Counted from the stretch's first letter, positions 36,788-45,720 are shown. The stretch is DNA of 64,000 nucleotides from Paenibacillus tritici (GCF_013204885.1 NZ_JABMKX010000006.1:248001-312000); one strand, 5' to 3'. Numbers and translations are program-made. The notes: generated from the letters alone by a model not told the origin.

Positions 36788-38068
36788 TTGACAAATAATG
36801 GATTTCAACATGGCAGCGCCGCAGGCATCCGTATACACGTTCTGCCTACGAAGGCGTTCAAGACGTTCGCCATTTCACTTTATGCCGGCGTTCCGCTTGA
36901 GGAGAGTACAGTTACATCTACAGCGCTGGTTCCTTTTGTACTCCGCCGGGGTACTGCTTCATACCCGGAGACCACTGAGTTTCGCGAGCGTCTGGAGGAG
37001 TTGTATGGTGCAGGGTTCGGCTTCGATATTTACAAACGCGGAGATTATCAGATTGTCCAGTTCCGGATGGATACGATCAATGATTCCTTTGTGCAGAGCA
37101 AGGAGAGTCTGCTTGGGGAATCCTTTGCTTTTCTGGGAGAGGTGTTAACCCGTCCTCTGCTTGAGGATGGAAGCTTCCGGGCTTCTTATGTAGCCACTGA
37201 ACGCGAGACCATCCGCAAGAAGCTGGAATCCATTGTAAATGACAAAATCCGTTACGCAGCCGAACGCTGCATTGAGGAAATGTGCCGCAAGGAGCCGTAC
37301 CGTCTGCATCCCCTCGGCCAGCGGGCCGATCTCGATGGCATCACACCTGAATCGCTGTATCAGAGCTACAACTCCTGGTTGAACGGAGCTACACTTGATC
37401 TGTATGTGGTTGGTGATACTACTCCCGAGGAAGTTGAGAAGCTGGTTGTGGCCCACTTCGGCCGTGCCCGGCATTCCGAATCTGTACCTTATGTCTCCAA
37501 TTTCACTCCGGTAACGGTTACGGAAGTACGGACGGTAGAAGAGAGGCTTGATGTTAATCAAGGCAAGCTGAATATGGGGCTGCGGACTTCAATCACTTAC
37601 AAGGATGACAGTTACGCTGCTGCGCTGATGTACAACGGCATTCTCGGCGGTTACCCGCATTCCAAGCTGTTCGTTAACGTGCGTGAGAAAGAGAGCCTGG
37701 CCTATTATGCCTCTTCCCGTTATGACGGCCATAAGGGCATCGGAACGATTCAATCGGGGATCGAGAGCCAGAATTACGGCAAAGCCGTTGATATTATCCG
37801 CAAGCAGCTGGATGAGCTGAAGGCCGGCAATATCAGTGAGCTTGAGCTTAGCCAGACCAAAGCGATGATCCGCAACCTTTTGTCCGAAATTCAGGATTCC
37901 GCGTTCGAGATGATCTCCTTCGACTTCAACCGCCAGCTGTCCGGCAAAGACCGTACTGCACAAGAGCTGATGGACCAGGTGGATAGCCTTGGAGCGGCAG
38001 AAGTGAAGGCAGCAGCGGATACTTTCGAGCTGGATACGATTTATTTCCTGACAGGGAAGGAGGAATAA
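36788..38068 (+). CDS. ymfF: M16-like protein YmfF, EF-P modification-associated
   Basis: This 426-aa M16-fold protein starts at TTG 36788, 8 nt after AAAGGAG; a TTG at 36782 is too close. At the position of the zinc motif HxxEH it reads ALVPFVLRRGT, so it lacks metal ligands and is presumably a non-catalytic partner of YmfH, which follows 2 nt later with the motif intact. The order ymfF-ymfH-ymfI matches B. subtilis, where this group is linked to 5-aminopentanol modification of elongation factor P. Confidence 0.9.
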   Translation: MTNNGFQHGSAAGIRIHVLPTKAFKTFAISLYAGVPLEESTVTSTALVPFVLRRGTASYPETTEFRERLEELYGAGFGFDIYKRGDYQIVQFRMDTINDSFVQSKESLLGESFAFLGEVLTRPLLEDGSFRASYVATERETIRKKLESIVNDKIRYAAERCIEEMCRKEPYRLHPLGQRADLDGITPESLYQSYNSWLNGATLDLYVVGDTTPEEVEKLVVAHFGRARHSESVPYVSNFTPVTVTEVRTVEERLDVNQGKLNMGLRTSITYKDDSYAAALMYNGILGGYPHSKLFVNVREKESLAYYASSRYDGHKGIGTIQSGIESQNYGKAVDIIRKQLDELKAGNISELELSQTKAMIRNLLSEIQDSAFEMISFDFNRQLSGKDRTAQELMDQVDSLGAAEVKAAADTFELDTIYFLTGKEE

Positions 38069-38070
38069 GG

Positions 38071-39351
38071 GTGGAGAAGCTCCATTACGAAAGACTTCAA
38101 GAAACACTCTATCACGAGGTTATGGATAACGGTCTGCAGGTGTATGTGCTGCCGAAGCCGGCTTTTCTCAAAACCTATGCCACCTTTGCGACACAATACG
38201 GTTCGGTAGACAATCACTTTAAGGTTGCGGGCGGTGAAGAGACCACAGTACCTGACGGAATTGCCCACTTCCTGGAGCATAAAATGTTTGAGGAGCCGGA
38301 AGGTGATATTTTTGCCACCTTTGCTTCCAATGGTGCGTCCGCGAACGCCTTCACCAGCTTTGACCAGACGGTATACCTGTTCTCTGCGACGGAGAACATT
38401 GAGCAGAATCTCAGCACCCTTGTCGATTTTGTACAGCGTCCTTACTTCACGGATGAGAATGTGGAGAAGGAAAAGGGAATCATAGGCCAGGAAATCAATA
38501 TGTATGCCGACAATCCCGACTGGCGCGTATATTTCGGTCTGATTGAAGCCATGTACGCCACCCATCCGGTGCACATTGATATTGCCGGAACCATCGAGTC
38601 AATCTCAACTATTACCAAAGAAACGCTGTATACCTGCTACAATTCCTTCTACCATCCCAGCAATATGCTGCTGTTCATTGTCGGCGGCGTTGATCCTGAG
38701 AAGGTATTTGAACTGATCCGCAATAATCAGAAGGGCAAGAGCTATGAGAAGCAGGGCGAAATTACCCGCATCTTCGATCCGGAGCCGGAAGAGGTGGCCT
38801 CGAAGCATGTGGAGAGCAGGCTGGCGGTCTCGATTCCCAAAATGATGTTCGGGTTCAAGGAGAAGGTGGATGGGCTTACCGGTGAAGCGGCAGTGCGCCG
38901 TGACCTGACAACCAAGCTGATGCTGGATCTGCTCTTCGGCAGCAGTACAGCGCTGTATCAGAAGCTCTATGATGAGGAATTGATCTCAGACAGCTTCGGT
39001 CATGAATTCAACAGCTCCCCGCAGTATGCGTTCTCGGCGATCGGCGGTGACACCAAAGATCCGGGTCTGCTGCTGGAGCGGATCAAGGAAGAAGTCGGAC
39101 TTATTCTGGAGAAGGGCTTCGCCGCCAAGGATTTCGAGCGTGCCCGCAAAAAGAAAATCGGCGGCTTCCTGCGGATGCTGAATTCGCCGGAGAGCATTGC
39201 CCATGAGTTCACGCGTTACCAGTTCCGCGGAGGAGATCTGTTTGAAGTGCTTCCCCTGTATGAATCGATCACTCTGGATGAAGTGAATGCCCGGCTCCAT
39301 GACCATGTCGATTGGGAGCAGCTGGCTGTGTCGCTTGTGGTGAGTCCTTAA
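38071..39351 (+). CDS. ymfH: M16 zinc metallopeptidase YmfH, EF-P modification-associated
   Basis: The 426-aa product starts at GTG 38071 after GGAAGGAGG. It carries the inverted zinc motif HFLEH (in GIAHFLEHKMFEEP near residue 66) and the downstream helix with NVEKEKGIIGQEI. It is likely the catalytic half of a YmfF/YmfH pair. Its TAA stop overlaps the ATG of ymfI by one base. The substrate is unknown; the EF-P modification link is from B. subtilis genetics. Confidence 0.92.
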   Translation: MEKLHYERLQETLYHEVMDNGLQVYVLPKPAFLKTYATFATQYGSVDNHFKVAGGEETTVPDGIAHFLEHKMFEEPEGDIFATFASNGASANAFTSFDQTVYLFSATENIEQNLSTLVDFVQRPYFTDENVEKEKGIIGQEINMYADNPDWRVYFGLIEAMYATHPVHIDIAGTIESISTITKETLYTCYNSFYHPSNMLLFIVGGVDPEKVFELIRNNQKGKSYEKQGEITRIFDPEPEEVASKHVESRLAVSIPKMMFGFKEKVDGLTGEAAVRRDLTTKLMLDLLFGSSTALYQKLYDEELISDSFGHEFNSSPQYAFSAIGGDTKDPGLLLERIKEEVGLILEKGFAAKDFERARKKKIGGFLRMLNSPESIAHEFTRYQFRGGDLFEVLPLYESITLDEVNARLHDHVDWEQLAVSLVVSP

Positions 39352-40118
39352 TGTCATTACCGGGAGAGGACAGCAAACCGATTGGCGAAATGACAGTGCT
39401 CATTACCGGGGGCAGCGGGGGAATCGGCGGAGCGATCGCCGAGCGTTTTGCTTCGGTGGGAATGAACATCGTGATTCATTATATGAACTCGCATGAAGCG
39501 GCAAATGATGTGGCGCGGCGCTGTATGGCGCTGGGTGCGAAGGTTATGACAGTGGCTGCGGACATGAAAGACCGCAGCCAGCTTGTACGTATGGCCGAGA
39601 GGCTTGCCGCGAGCGGCATGATGCCGGATATTCTGGTCAACAATGCGGGGAAAGCACACTATGGGATGTTAGCCGATCTGACCGAAGAAGAGTGGGACGA
39701 TATTATGGCGGTGAACCTGAAGGGCACCTTTATGTGCAGCCAGATCTTCATGCCTTATATGGTTACGCAGCGTTACGGGCGGATTATTAACGTGTCTTCG
39801 GTGTGGGGGATCTCCGGCGCTTCCTGTGAAGTGGCGTATTCGGCGAGTAAGGGCGGGGTGAATGCTTTTACCAAGGCGCTTGCCAAGGAACTGGCACCCT
39901 CCAAGGTTACGGTGAACGCTGTGGCGCCCGGAGCGGTCCAGACGGCTATGCTGGCTAATCTGCAGGCGGATGAGGTGAAGATGCTGGAGGATGAGATTCC
40001 TGCGGGGAGACTGGCTTCTCCTGAGGACATTTCATCACTTGTTTATTTTCTGGCTCTGCCTGAATCGGGTTATATCACCGGTCAGATCATCAGTCCGAAC
40101 GGCGGCTGGATCACTTAA
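39351..40118 (+). CDS. ymfI: EF-P 5-aminopentanone reductase YmfI (SDR family)
   Basis: This 255-aa short-chain dehydrogenase has the cofactor motif VLITGGSGGIGGAIAE near residue 15, VNNAG, and the catalytic set Ser (NVSSVWG) with YSASKGG. In B. subtilis YmfI reduces the 5-aminopentanone group on EF-P Lys32 to 5-aminopentanol. The start ATG at 39351 shares a base with the ymfH stop, so translation is coupled. A general reductase role cannot be excluded from sequence alone. Confidence 0.88.
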   Translation: MSLPGEDSKPIGEMTVLITGGSGGIGGAIAERFASVGMNIVIHYMNSHEAANDVARRCMALGAKVMTVAADMKDRSQLVRMAERLAASGMMPDILVNNAGKAHYGMLADLTEEEWDDIMAVNLKGTFMCSQIFMPYMVTQRYGRIINVSSVWGISGASCEVAYSASKGGVNAFTKALAKELAPSKVTVNAVAPGAVQTAMLANLQADEVKMLEDEIPAGRLASPEDISSLVYFLALPESGYITGQIISPNGGWIT

Positions 40119-40244
40119 CTCACTTATCAATGCCAACCATGAGGTTCTGGAGAAATGCTCCAGCATAAGAAATTCCGGCTTGAGACATATTATAACTGTT
40201 GCTTTTAAATCTCAATATCATTACAAACCTGAGGAGGATTTAAG

Positions 40245-40505
40245 ATGTCAACAGATTCCGTAGTGAAGAACTTTGATACCTGGAAAAGCTTTCTGGGAGA
40301 CCGGGTCATTCAGGCCGAAAAAATGGGGATGAGCGACGAGACCATCACCAAGCTGGCTTTTGAAATCGGGGAATTCCTCGACAAGAAGGTCGATCCGGGC
40401 AACTACTCCAACCGGGCCATCAAAGAGCTGTGGGATGTCGGAACCGATGATGAGAAGCATACCATTGCCGGACTCATGGTCAAACTGGCGAAGAAAAACG
40501 CATAG
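40245..40505 (+). CDS. ymfJ: DUF3243 family protein YmfJ
   Basis: This 86-aa helical, charged protein begins MSTDSVVKNFDTWKSFLGD and contains FEIGEFLDKKVDPGNYSNRA, typical of DUF3243. TGAGGAGGATTTA precedes the ATG. A CTGGAG/CTCCAG hairpin lies at 40147-40163 in the gap before it. Position after ymfI matches B. subtilis ymfJ. Function unknown. Confidence 0.9.
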   Translation: MSTDSVVKNFDTWKSFLGDRVIQAEKMGMSDETITKLAFEIGEFLDKKVDPGNYSNRAIKELWDVGTDDEKHTIAGLMVKLAKKNA

Positions 40506-40516
40506 GTACGCGGATG

Positions 40517-40539
40517 AAGCTCCCCTTGCGGGAGCTTTT
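40517..40539 (+). terminator. Terminator of ymfJ
   Basis: AAGCTCCC (40517-40524) and GGGAGCTT (40530-40537) form an 8-bp stem with a 5-nt loop and a short T run. Confidence 0.7.
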
Positions 40540-40653
40540 CTGCAATTATTACAATCGTGTCCTTGCCTTTCAAAATTTTTTTATATATCATTAACATGAC
40601 CCGGGTGCCGGAGACGGCATATTAGGGAAAAGGAATCTATGAGGTGCGCAAAA

Positions 40654-41421
40654 GTGGAATATAAACAGTGGTATATGGAGTACAAGATACATAAGAACAG
40701 ACCCGGTCTGTTAGGCGACATCGCTTCTATGCTGGGGATGCTGGAAGTCAACATTCTGACGATTAATGGCGTAGAAGGCAAGACACGCGGAATGCTGCTG
40801 GAAACAAGCGATGATGAGAAGATCATGCTGATGGGCGAAATGCTCAAAAAAGTTGATAATATAACGGTTACGGCACTGCGTACTCCACGGCTTGTGGATA
40901 GGCTTGCCGTCCGGCATGGACGATATATTGACCGTGATTCAGATGACCGCAAGACCTTCCGCTTCACCCGGGATGAGCTCGGACTGCTGGTGGATTTCCT
41001 GGGCGAGCTGTTTAAAAGGGAGGGCAATCAGGTTATAGGACTACGTGGTATGCCCCGGGTAGGGAAGACGGAATCTATTATTGCCGGAAGCGTCTGTGCC
41101 ATGAAGCGCTGGACGTTTGTTTCCTCTACGCTTCTGCGGCAGACGGTCCGCAGCCAGCTGGCTGAAGATGAGCTGAACCCGCATAATGTATTTATCATTG
41201 ACGGCATTGTCAGCACCATCCGCTCCAATGAGAAGCACTATAACCTGCTGCAGAATGTCATGGCTATGCCGAGCACCAAGGTGATTGAGCATCCTGATAT
41301 TTTCGTGCGGGAGTCGGAGTACACCTTCGATGACTTTGATATCATTATTGAGCTGCGCAATACACCGAACGAAGAGATATTGTACGAGTCGTTTACGACA
41401 AGCTACAGTGAAGATCTTTAA
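40654..41421 (+). CDS. ymfK: DUF3388 family protein YmfK
   Basis: The 255-aa protein has an N-terminal ACT-like regulatory segment (HKNRPGLLGDIASMLG near residue 13) and a DUF3388 region with a P-loop-like GMPRVGKTES near 138. I prefer GTG 40654 (MEYKQWYMEYK), with AGGTG 7 nt upstream; ATG 40639 overlaps that site but has its own AAAGGA and cannot be excluded. Position between ymfJ and rodZ is as in B. subtilis. The ACT plus nucleotide-binding arrangement hints at small-molecule sensing; function is unknown. Confidence 0.87.
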   Translation: MEYKQWYMEYKIHKNRPGLLGDIASMLGMLEVNILTINGVEGKTRGMLLETSDDEKIMLMGEMLKKVDNITVTALRTPRLVDRLAVRHGRYIDRDSDDRKTFRFTRDELGLLVDFLGELFKREGNQVIGLRGMPRVGKTESIIAGSVCAMKRWTFVSSTLLRQTVRSQLAEDELNPHNVFIIDGIVSTIRSNEKHYNLLQNVMAMPSTKVIEHPDIFVRESEYTFDDFDIIIELRNTPNEEILYESFTTSYSEDL

Positions 41422-41507
41422 CATAATGGGCGTATGCTTCCGGAGCGAGTTTTGTACGAAGCTCATTCAGAGAAGCAGCGCTAACATAACTTTTAGGAGG
41501 TGATGGT

Positions 41508-42476
41508 ATGTCGGAACTGGGCCGGCATTTGAAGGAAGCTCGTCTGCAAAAAGGGATGAGTCTTGATGATGTCCAGGAAGTAACAAAGATCCGCAAAAAA
41601 TATTTGGAAGCCATCGAAGCAGGTGATTATAAAGTGCTTCCGGGCAGCTTTTATGTCCGGGCCTTTATCAAAACCTATGCAGAGGCGGTCGGGGTTAACC
41701 CGGATGAATTAATGGAGGAGCACGGCAATGTCCCGGCAGCTCCTGTCGATACTACTATGGAGACCGTAATCCAGAAGCGGAGCCGCAAGCCCGAAACGGA
41801 ACGCAATGCCAAGTGGCTGCCAACCTTGCTCATGTGGACCTTCCCGGTTCTTATCCTGGTGGTCATCTATCTGTATGCATCTTCAACGCTGAATGATTCA
41901 GAGCCGGAACAAGCGGATTCAGGAAGTATGACTACCGCAACACAAGATCCGGCCAAAGTGAAGCCTTCGGCCACCGCTGCTGGGGGCGGCGGGGCAGTGC
42001 CAACACCAACAGCTGATGCGGCAGCCACTGCCAATCCGGAAGCATCGGCAACTGTGGCACCTACGGCTTCTCCAGAGCCATCGCCGTCACCGTCGTCTTC
42101 CCCGGGGTCCGTCACCGTTACCCAGGACCGTAAATCGGGCAAAACGACTATCTATAAGGTCTCGGCACCTGCCGGAACCGAGGTTAAGGTTGAGATTGCC
42201 TCAACCGGAGTCAGCTGGCTTGAAGTCTACCAGGGCGAGAACTCCAAGGGGGAGAAGCTCAGCTTCGGGAACACTAAGGCCGGGGATAATTTGAGTTTTA
42301 CACTGGGCAATCAAGGCATGTATATCAAATCCGGTTATTCACCGGCTACAACGATTACAGTGAACGGACAGGCCGTTACCGACGGCAAAACCTCATCACG
42401 TCTGCTTCTTGAACTGGATAGCAGCGGGGATGGTGCTGCGAACGGTGCCACGGACGGAAGTACTTCAGCAGAATAG
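41508..42476 (+). CDS. rodZ: Cell shape protein RodZ (YmfM)
   Basis: RodZ links MreB filaments to the cell-wall machinery. The 322-aa protein has an N-terminal HTH domain (GRHLKEARLQKGMSLDDVQE, residues 4-65), a single membrane segment near 105-125 (TLLMWTFPVLILVVIYLYA), an Ala/Thr/Ser/Pro-rich external linker (about 130-205) and a DUF4115 domain (VKVEIASTGVSWLEVYQGEN). TAGGAGGTGATGGT precedes the ATG. It is in the conserved position before pgsA. Confidence 0.9.
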   Translation: MSELGRHLKEARLQKGMSLDDVQEVTKIRKKYLEAIEAGDYKVLPGSFYVRAFIKTYAEAVGVNPDELMEEHGNVPAAPVDTTMETVIQKRSRKPETERNAKWLPTLLMWTFPVLILVVIYLYASSTLNDSEPEQADSGSMTTATQDPAKVKPSATAAGGGGAVPTPTADAAATANPEASATVAPTASPEPSPSPSSSPGSVTVTQDRKSGKTTIYKVSAPAGTEVKVEIASTGVSWLEVYQGENSKGEKLSFGNTKAGDNLSFTLGNQGMYIKSGYSPATTITVNGQAVTDGKTSSRLLLELDSSGDGAANGATDGSTSAE

Positions 42477-42493
42477 TAAATCCGATGTATAGT

Positions 42494-42543
42494 CTTTGGC
42501 GGATTGGAGAACCTAGAAGTGTTTAACAGTTCTAACGCCAAAG
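42494..42543 (+). promoter_or_regulatory. Leader hairpin before the small membrane protein
   Basis: CTTTGGCG (42494-42501) and CGCCAAAG (42536-42543) form an 8-bp stem enclosing TAGAA/TTCTA. The stem ends two bases before the GAGGTG ribosome site of the next gene, so it could tune translation. Confidence 0.45.
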
Positions 42544-42559
42544 TGAGGTGTATTCTCTC

Positions 42560-42721
42560 ATGACCGTCAGCTGGATTGTTACAGGGCTTGGCATTATTGT
42601 CAGTCTCTTGGGGTATTATTTGACACCGAGCGCCTGGGGATATGGTATTCTGGGCTTTGGACTGGCACATGTTCTGCTGGGAATTCTGGATATGTTCCGG
42701 GCTCCTGCACGCAGCAGATAA
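42560..42721 (+). CDS. Small two-helix membrane protein (53 aa)
   Basis: ATG 42560 to TAA 42719-42721 encodes 53 aa beginning MTVSWIVTGLGIIVSLLGYY and ending FRAPARSR. GAGGTG lies 9 nt upstream. Two hydrophobic stretches (about 4-20 and 28-43) separated by a short TPSAWGYG turn indicate a hairpin membrane protein with a basic tail. I do not recognise a named family. It follows rodZ and may be cotranscribed with it. Confidence 0.7.
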   Translation: MTVSWIVTGLGIIVSLLGYYLTPSAWGYGILGFGLAHVLLGILDMFRAPARSR

Positions 42722-42731
42722 TATTCAGATG

Positions 42732-42865
42732 TGAGCGTCTCCCGGCGGTAATTCCGGGAGGCGTGTAATCTTTCTCGCTGAAACGGGTGCGTCCTTCAAA
42801 AGGATGGCATCCGTTTCTACTTGTGTATCCGGGGGCTCTTTTCCATTATTAGACTTAAGAGCCCC
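42732..42865 (+). terminator. Cluster of three hairpins before yajQ
   Basis: Three stems follow one another: 42732-42760 (CTCCCGG/CCGGGAG), 42780-42817 (GAAACGG/CCGTTTC with inner TCC/GGA) and 42832-42865 (GGGGCTCTT/AAGAGCCCC). None has a strong T tract, so termination is plausible but unproven. Confidence 0.45.
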
Positions 42866-42878
42866 TATCTCATATAAT
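42850..42878 (+). promoter_or_regulatory. Sigma-A promoter of yajQ
   Basis: TAGACT (42850-42855) and a perfect TATAAT (42873-42878) are spaced by 17 bp. The -35 lies in the right half of the preceding hairpin. Confidence 0.55.
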
Positions 42879-42913
42879 AGGAACAGACTAATTGTAGTAA
42901 AGGATGTGGAATC

Positions 42914-43405
42914 ATGAGTTCCGAAAGTTCATTTGACATTGTATCCAAGATGGATATGCAGGAATTGACCAATGCGGTTCATCAGACCGAGAAGGAAATT
43001 GACAACCGGTTTGATTTCAAGAACAGCAAAAGCAGCCTGAAGCTGGAGAAGGATGCGCTTGTAATCGCCTCAGAGGATGAATACAAGCTGAATGCCGTGA
43101 TTGATATTCTCCAGACAAAGATGGTTAAGCGGGGAATTACGCTGAAGAATATGGATTTCGGCAAAGTTGAGCCCGCTTCACTCGGTACTGTACGCCAGCG
43201 GCTGGGTCTGCGGCAAGGGATTGACCAGGAGAATGCGAAGAAGATCAACATCCTGATCCGCGACTCCAAGCTGAAGGTCAAGAGCACGATCCAGGGCGAT
43301 CAGATCCGTGTTACCGGCAAAAGCCGTGATGATCTCCAGCAAATTATCCAGCTCTTGCGCAAAGCTGATTTGCCGCTGGATTTGCAGTTTAACAATTTAA
43401 AGTAA
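42914..43405 (+). CDS. yajQ: YajQ family nucleotide-binding protein
   Basis: This 163-aa protein has the family start SSFDIVSKMDMQELTNAVHQ, then EIDNRFDFK and TLRQ-type segments (LGTVRQRLGLRQGIDQENAKKI). YajQ proteins have two ferredoxin-like domains; some bind tRNA/rRNA or cyclic di-GMP. GGATGTGG lies upstream of the ATG. It is monocistronic between its promoter and terminator. The ligand cannot be predicted. Confidence 0.93.
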   Translation: MSSESSFDIVSKMDMQELTNAVHQTEKEIDNRFDFKNSKSSLKLEKDALVIASEDEYKLNAVIDILQTKMVKRGITLKNMDFGKVEPASLGTVRQRLGLRQGIDQENAKKINILIRDSKLKVKSTIQGDQIRVTGKSRDDLQQIIQLLRKADLPLDLQFNNLK

Positions 43406-43413
43406 GACTATGT

Positions 43414-43462
43414 ACCCCGCAGTGTATACGTAACTTACTTGCGGGGTGCTTTATGTTTTTTT
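43414..43462 (+). terminator. Terminator of yajQ
   Basis: ACCCCGCA (43414-43421) and TGCGGGGT (43440-43447) form an 8-bp stem followed by a T-rich tail that merges into the pgsA -35 box. Confidence 0.7.
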
Positions 43463-43489
43463 GACACTTATTTAGGGCTATAATATACT
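43461..43489 (+). promoter_or_regulatory. Sigma-A promoter of pgsA
   Basis: Perfect TTGACA (43461-43466) and TATACT (43484-43489) are spaced by 17 bp, about 65 nt before pgsA. Confidence 0.8.
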
Positions 43490-43554
43490 AGCTAAGCAGT
43501 TTTGAAGAAAATGCTGGAATATCGGATTCGTCTAGACTAGGGGAGGAAACTTCA

Positions 43555-44142
43555 GTGAATTTACCCAACCGTATCACATTAGCACGTATTTGCCTTATCC
43601 CAATCATGATGTTTTTTCTGCTGGTGGACTTCAGCTTCTATCCGGAACCGATACATTGGGGCTCCTTTCAGCTTTCCATTAATCATTTGGTCGCGGCAGT
43701 TATCTTTCTGCTTGCAGCCAGTACAGATGGAATTGACGGTTACATAGCCAGAAAGTATAACATGGTCACCAATCTGGGTAAGCTGCTTGATCCGCTGGCG
43801 GACAAATTGCTGGTCTCGGCAGTGCTGATCTCGCTTGTGGAGCTGGGCCGCTGCGATTCATGGATTGCTATTGTCATCATCAGCCGCGAGTTCGCCGTGA
43901 CCGGCCTGCGCCAGGTGGCGCTGCTTGAAGGGAAGGTTGTGGCTGCAAGCAAATGGGGCAAGATAAAGACAGTCATTCAGATCGTCGCTATTTCGCTCCT
44001 GCTCCTTAACAACTTCCCGTTCCAGTTCGTCAGCATTCCTGTGGATGATATTGCGATCTGGGCAGCAGCCCTTATCACCATATATTCAGGTGTTGATTAT
44101 TTCGTGAAGAACAAGGATCTGCTTGAATTTGATAAAGCCTGA
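43555..44142 (+). CDS. pgsA: CDP-diacylglycerol--glycerol-3-phosphate 3-phosphatidyltransferase
   Basis: PgsA makes phosphatidylglycerophosphate, the precursor of phosphatidylglycerol. The 195-aa polytopic membrane enzyme starts at GTG 43555 after GGGGAGG. The CDP-alcohol phosphotransferase motif (D..DG..AR, then G...D...D) begins at residue 59 (TDGIDGYIARKYN, GKLLDPLADK) and is intact. cinA follows after 59 bp. Confidence 0.96.
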   Translation: MNLPNRITLARICLIPIMMFFLLVDFSFYPEPIHWGSFQLSINHLVAAVIFLLAASTDGIDGYIARKYNMVTNLGKLLDPLADKLLVSAVLISLVELGRCDSWIAIVIISREFAVTGLRQVALLEGKVVAASKWGKIKTVIQIVAISLLLLNNFPFQFVSIPVDDIAIWAAALITIYSGVDYFVKNKDLLEFDKA

Positions 44143-44201
44143 GGCGCGCAGCGCAGCTTGAATCTTGCTCTAATTCTACAATCAGGAGGAGAACGTCAGC
44201 T

Positions 44202-45491
44202 ATGAAAGCAGAAATTATTGCCGTTGGAACAGAACTTCTACTTGGACAAATCGTGAACAGCAATGCGCAGTTTCTTTCGATAGAGCTGGCTGCGTTAGGA
44301 ATTGACGTATACTTTCAGACGGTCGTCGGGGACAATAAAAGCCGTCTGCAGGAAGCGATCCGGATTGCGCAGAGCCGCGCCGACGTTATATTGTTTACCG
44401 GCGGGATCGGCCCGACAGAGGATGATCTGACCAAAGATGCGCTGGCTGCGGCGCTTGGCCGTACGCTTCACATTGACCAGCTTGCTATGGATCATGTGCA
44501 GCGCTTCTTCGATGACCGCAAGATCGTAATGACTGAGAATAACCGTAAGCAGGCGCTGGTCATTGAAGGGACAACCCCGTTGTCCAACGATATCGGCCTG
44601 GCGGTAGGGATTGCTTTTGCGGAACAGGACAAGTATTATATCGTGCTGCCGGGTCCGCCCCGGGAGATGAAGCCGATGTTCACGGATAAGGCGAAGCCTT
44701 GGCTGCAGCAGCATGCATTGACGAACGAAATGCCGCTCTACTCGAAGATGCTTAAGTTTGCGGGGATTGGTGAATCGCTCCTGGAGGACAAGCTGATTGA
44801 TCTGATCCGCAGCCAGAGCGATCCTACGATAGCACCGTATGCCAAGGAAGGCGAAGTGACCGTACGTATCTCCACCAAGGCGCCGTCCGAGCGTGAGGCT
44901 ATGCTTAAGCTTGATGTGCTCGAGAAGCAGATTGCTGAGATTCTGCCGGAGCATCTGTATGCCAACATTGATGTGCCGCTGGAGCAGCTGATTGTGGACT
45001 GGATGGCGGATGCGGGCCTGACTCTAAGCGCTGCCGAGAGCTGCACGGGCGGTCTTCTCATGGAGAGCATTACGAATATCCCGGGCAGCGCATCCATGTT
45101 CGCCGGGGGGATCGTGTGTTATTCCAATGATATCAAGAAAAAACTGCTGAATGTGCCTTCCGCAATGCTTGAAGGCCCGGATGCTCCCGGAGCGGTAAGC
45201 CGCGAGGTTGCCGAAGTGCTGGCGGACCAGGTGCGCATGATTGCCGATACGGACTTCGGTTTATCTGTTACCGGTGTAGCCGGACCGGGATATTCCGAGC
45301 GCAAGCCGGTGGGGCTTGTGTTCGTAGGACTGGCCGAGCGCGGGTGTAAGACAGAAGTATATGAGCTGAATCTCAAGGGAACCCGTGAGAACATCCGCCT
45401 GCGCACAGTCAAGGCCCTGCTGTACCGCCTCTGGCGCCGGCTGGAAGAACGCAAGGTAGCCACTCCGCTGGAAGGCTCGGCCTTGCAATAA
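44202..45491 (+). CDS. cinA: CinA-family protein (competence/damage-inducible)
   Basis: The 429-aa protein has an N-terminal molybdopterin-binding-like domain (IIAVGTELLLGQIVNSNAQ, FTGGIGPTEDDLTKDAL) and a C-terminal CinA domain (LTLSAAESCTGGLLMESI, TGVAGPGYSERKPVG) associated with NMN deamidation and pyrophosphatase activity. TCAGGAGGAG precedes the ATG. Placement just before recA is conserved in Gram-positive bacteria. Confidence 0.95.
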   Translation: MKAEIIAVGTELLLGQIVNSNAQFLSIELAALGIDVYFQTVVGDNKSRLQEAIRIAQSRADVILFTGGIGPTEDDLTKDALAAALGRTLHIDQLAMDHVQRFFDDRKIVMTENNRKQALVIEGTTPLSNDIGLAVGIAFAEQDKYYIVLPGPPREMKPMFTDKAKPWLQQHALTNEMPLYSKMLKFAGIGESLLEDKLIDLIRSQSDPTIAPYAKEGEVTVRISTKAPSEREAMLKLDVLEKQIAEILPEHLYANIDVPLEQLIVDWMADAGLTLSAAESCTGGLLMESITNIPGSASMFAGGIVCYSNDIKKKLLNVPSAMLEGPDAPGAVSREVAEVLADQVRMIADTDFGLSVTGVAGPGYSERKPVGLVFVGLAERGCKTEVYELNLKGTRENIRLRTVKALLYRLWRRLEERKVATPLEGSALQ

Positions 45492-45524
45492 CTGCCCTGG
45501 GCGGTATATAATTTAGGTATGCGG

Positions 45525-45563
45525 AAGAACCGTGGCTAGAGCAATCTTGCTGCGGTTCTTTGT
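45525..45563 (+). terminator. Terminator of cinA
   Basis: AAGAACCG (45525-45532) and CGGTTCTT (45553-45560) pair around a partly paired loop, followed by a short T-rich tail. This makes recA largely independent of cinA. Confidence 0.6.
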
Positions 45564-45637
45564 TGTATATGTAAATCCATGAAAGGGTCCGTTTGCCTTA
45601 CAATAAAAGGGAGTATTATCCCTGGGAGTAAAAAAAA

Positions 45638-45651
45638 CGAATGTATGTTCT
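45638..45651 (+). promoter_or_regulatory. LexA (SOS) box upstream of recA
   Basis: CGAATGTATGTTCT matches the Bacillota LexA/DinR consensus CGAAC-N4-GTTCG at all but two specified positions. It lies 9 bp upstream of the recA -35 box, consistent with SOS induction. Confidence 0.7.
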
Positions 45652-45660
45652 AAAAAAAGC

Positions 45661-45689
45661 TTGGCAAGACCTCCAAAACACGTTATTAT
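45661..45689 (+). promoter_or_regulatory. Sigma-A promoter of recA
   Basis: TTGGCA (45661-45666) and TATTAT (45684-45689) are spaced by 17 bp. The predicted leader is about 25 nt. Confidence 0.65.
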
Positions 45690-45720
45690 AATACTATAAA
45701 CAGTGAAGGAAGTGATCTGA

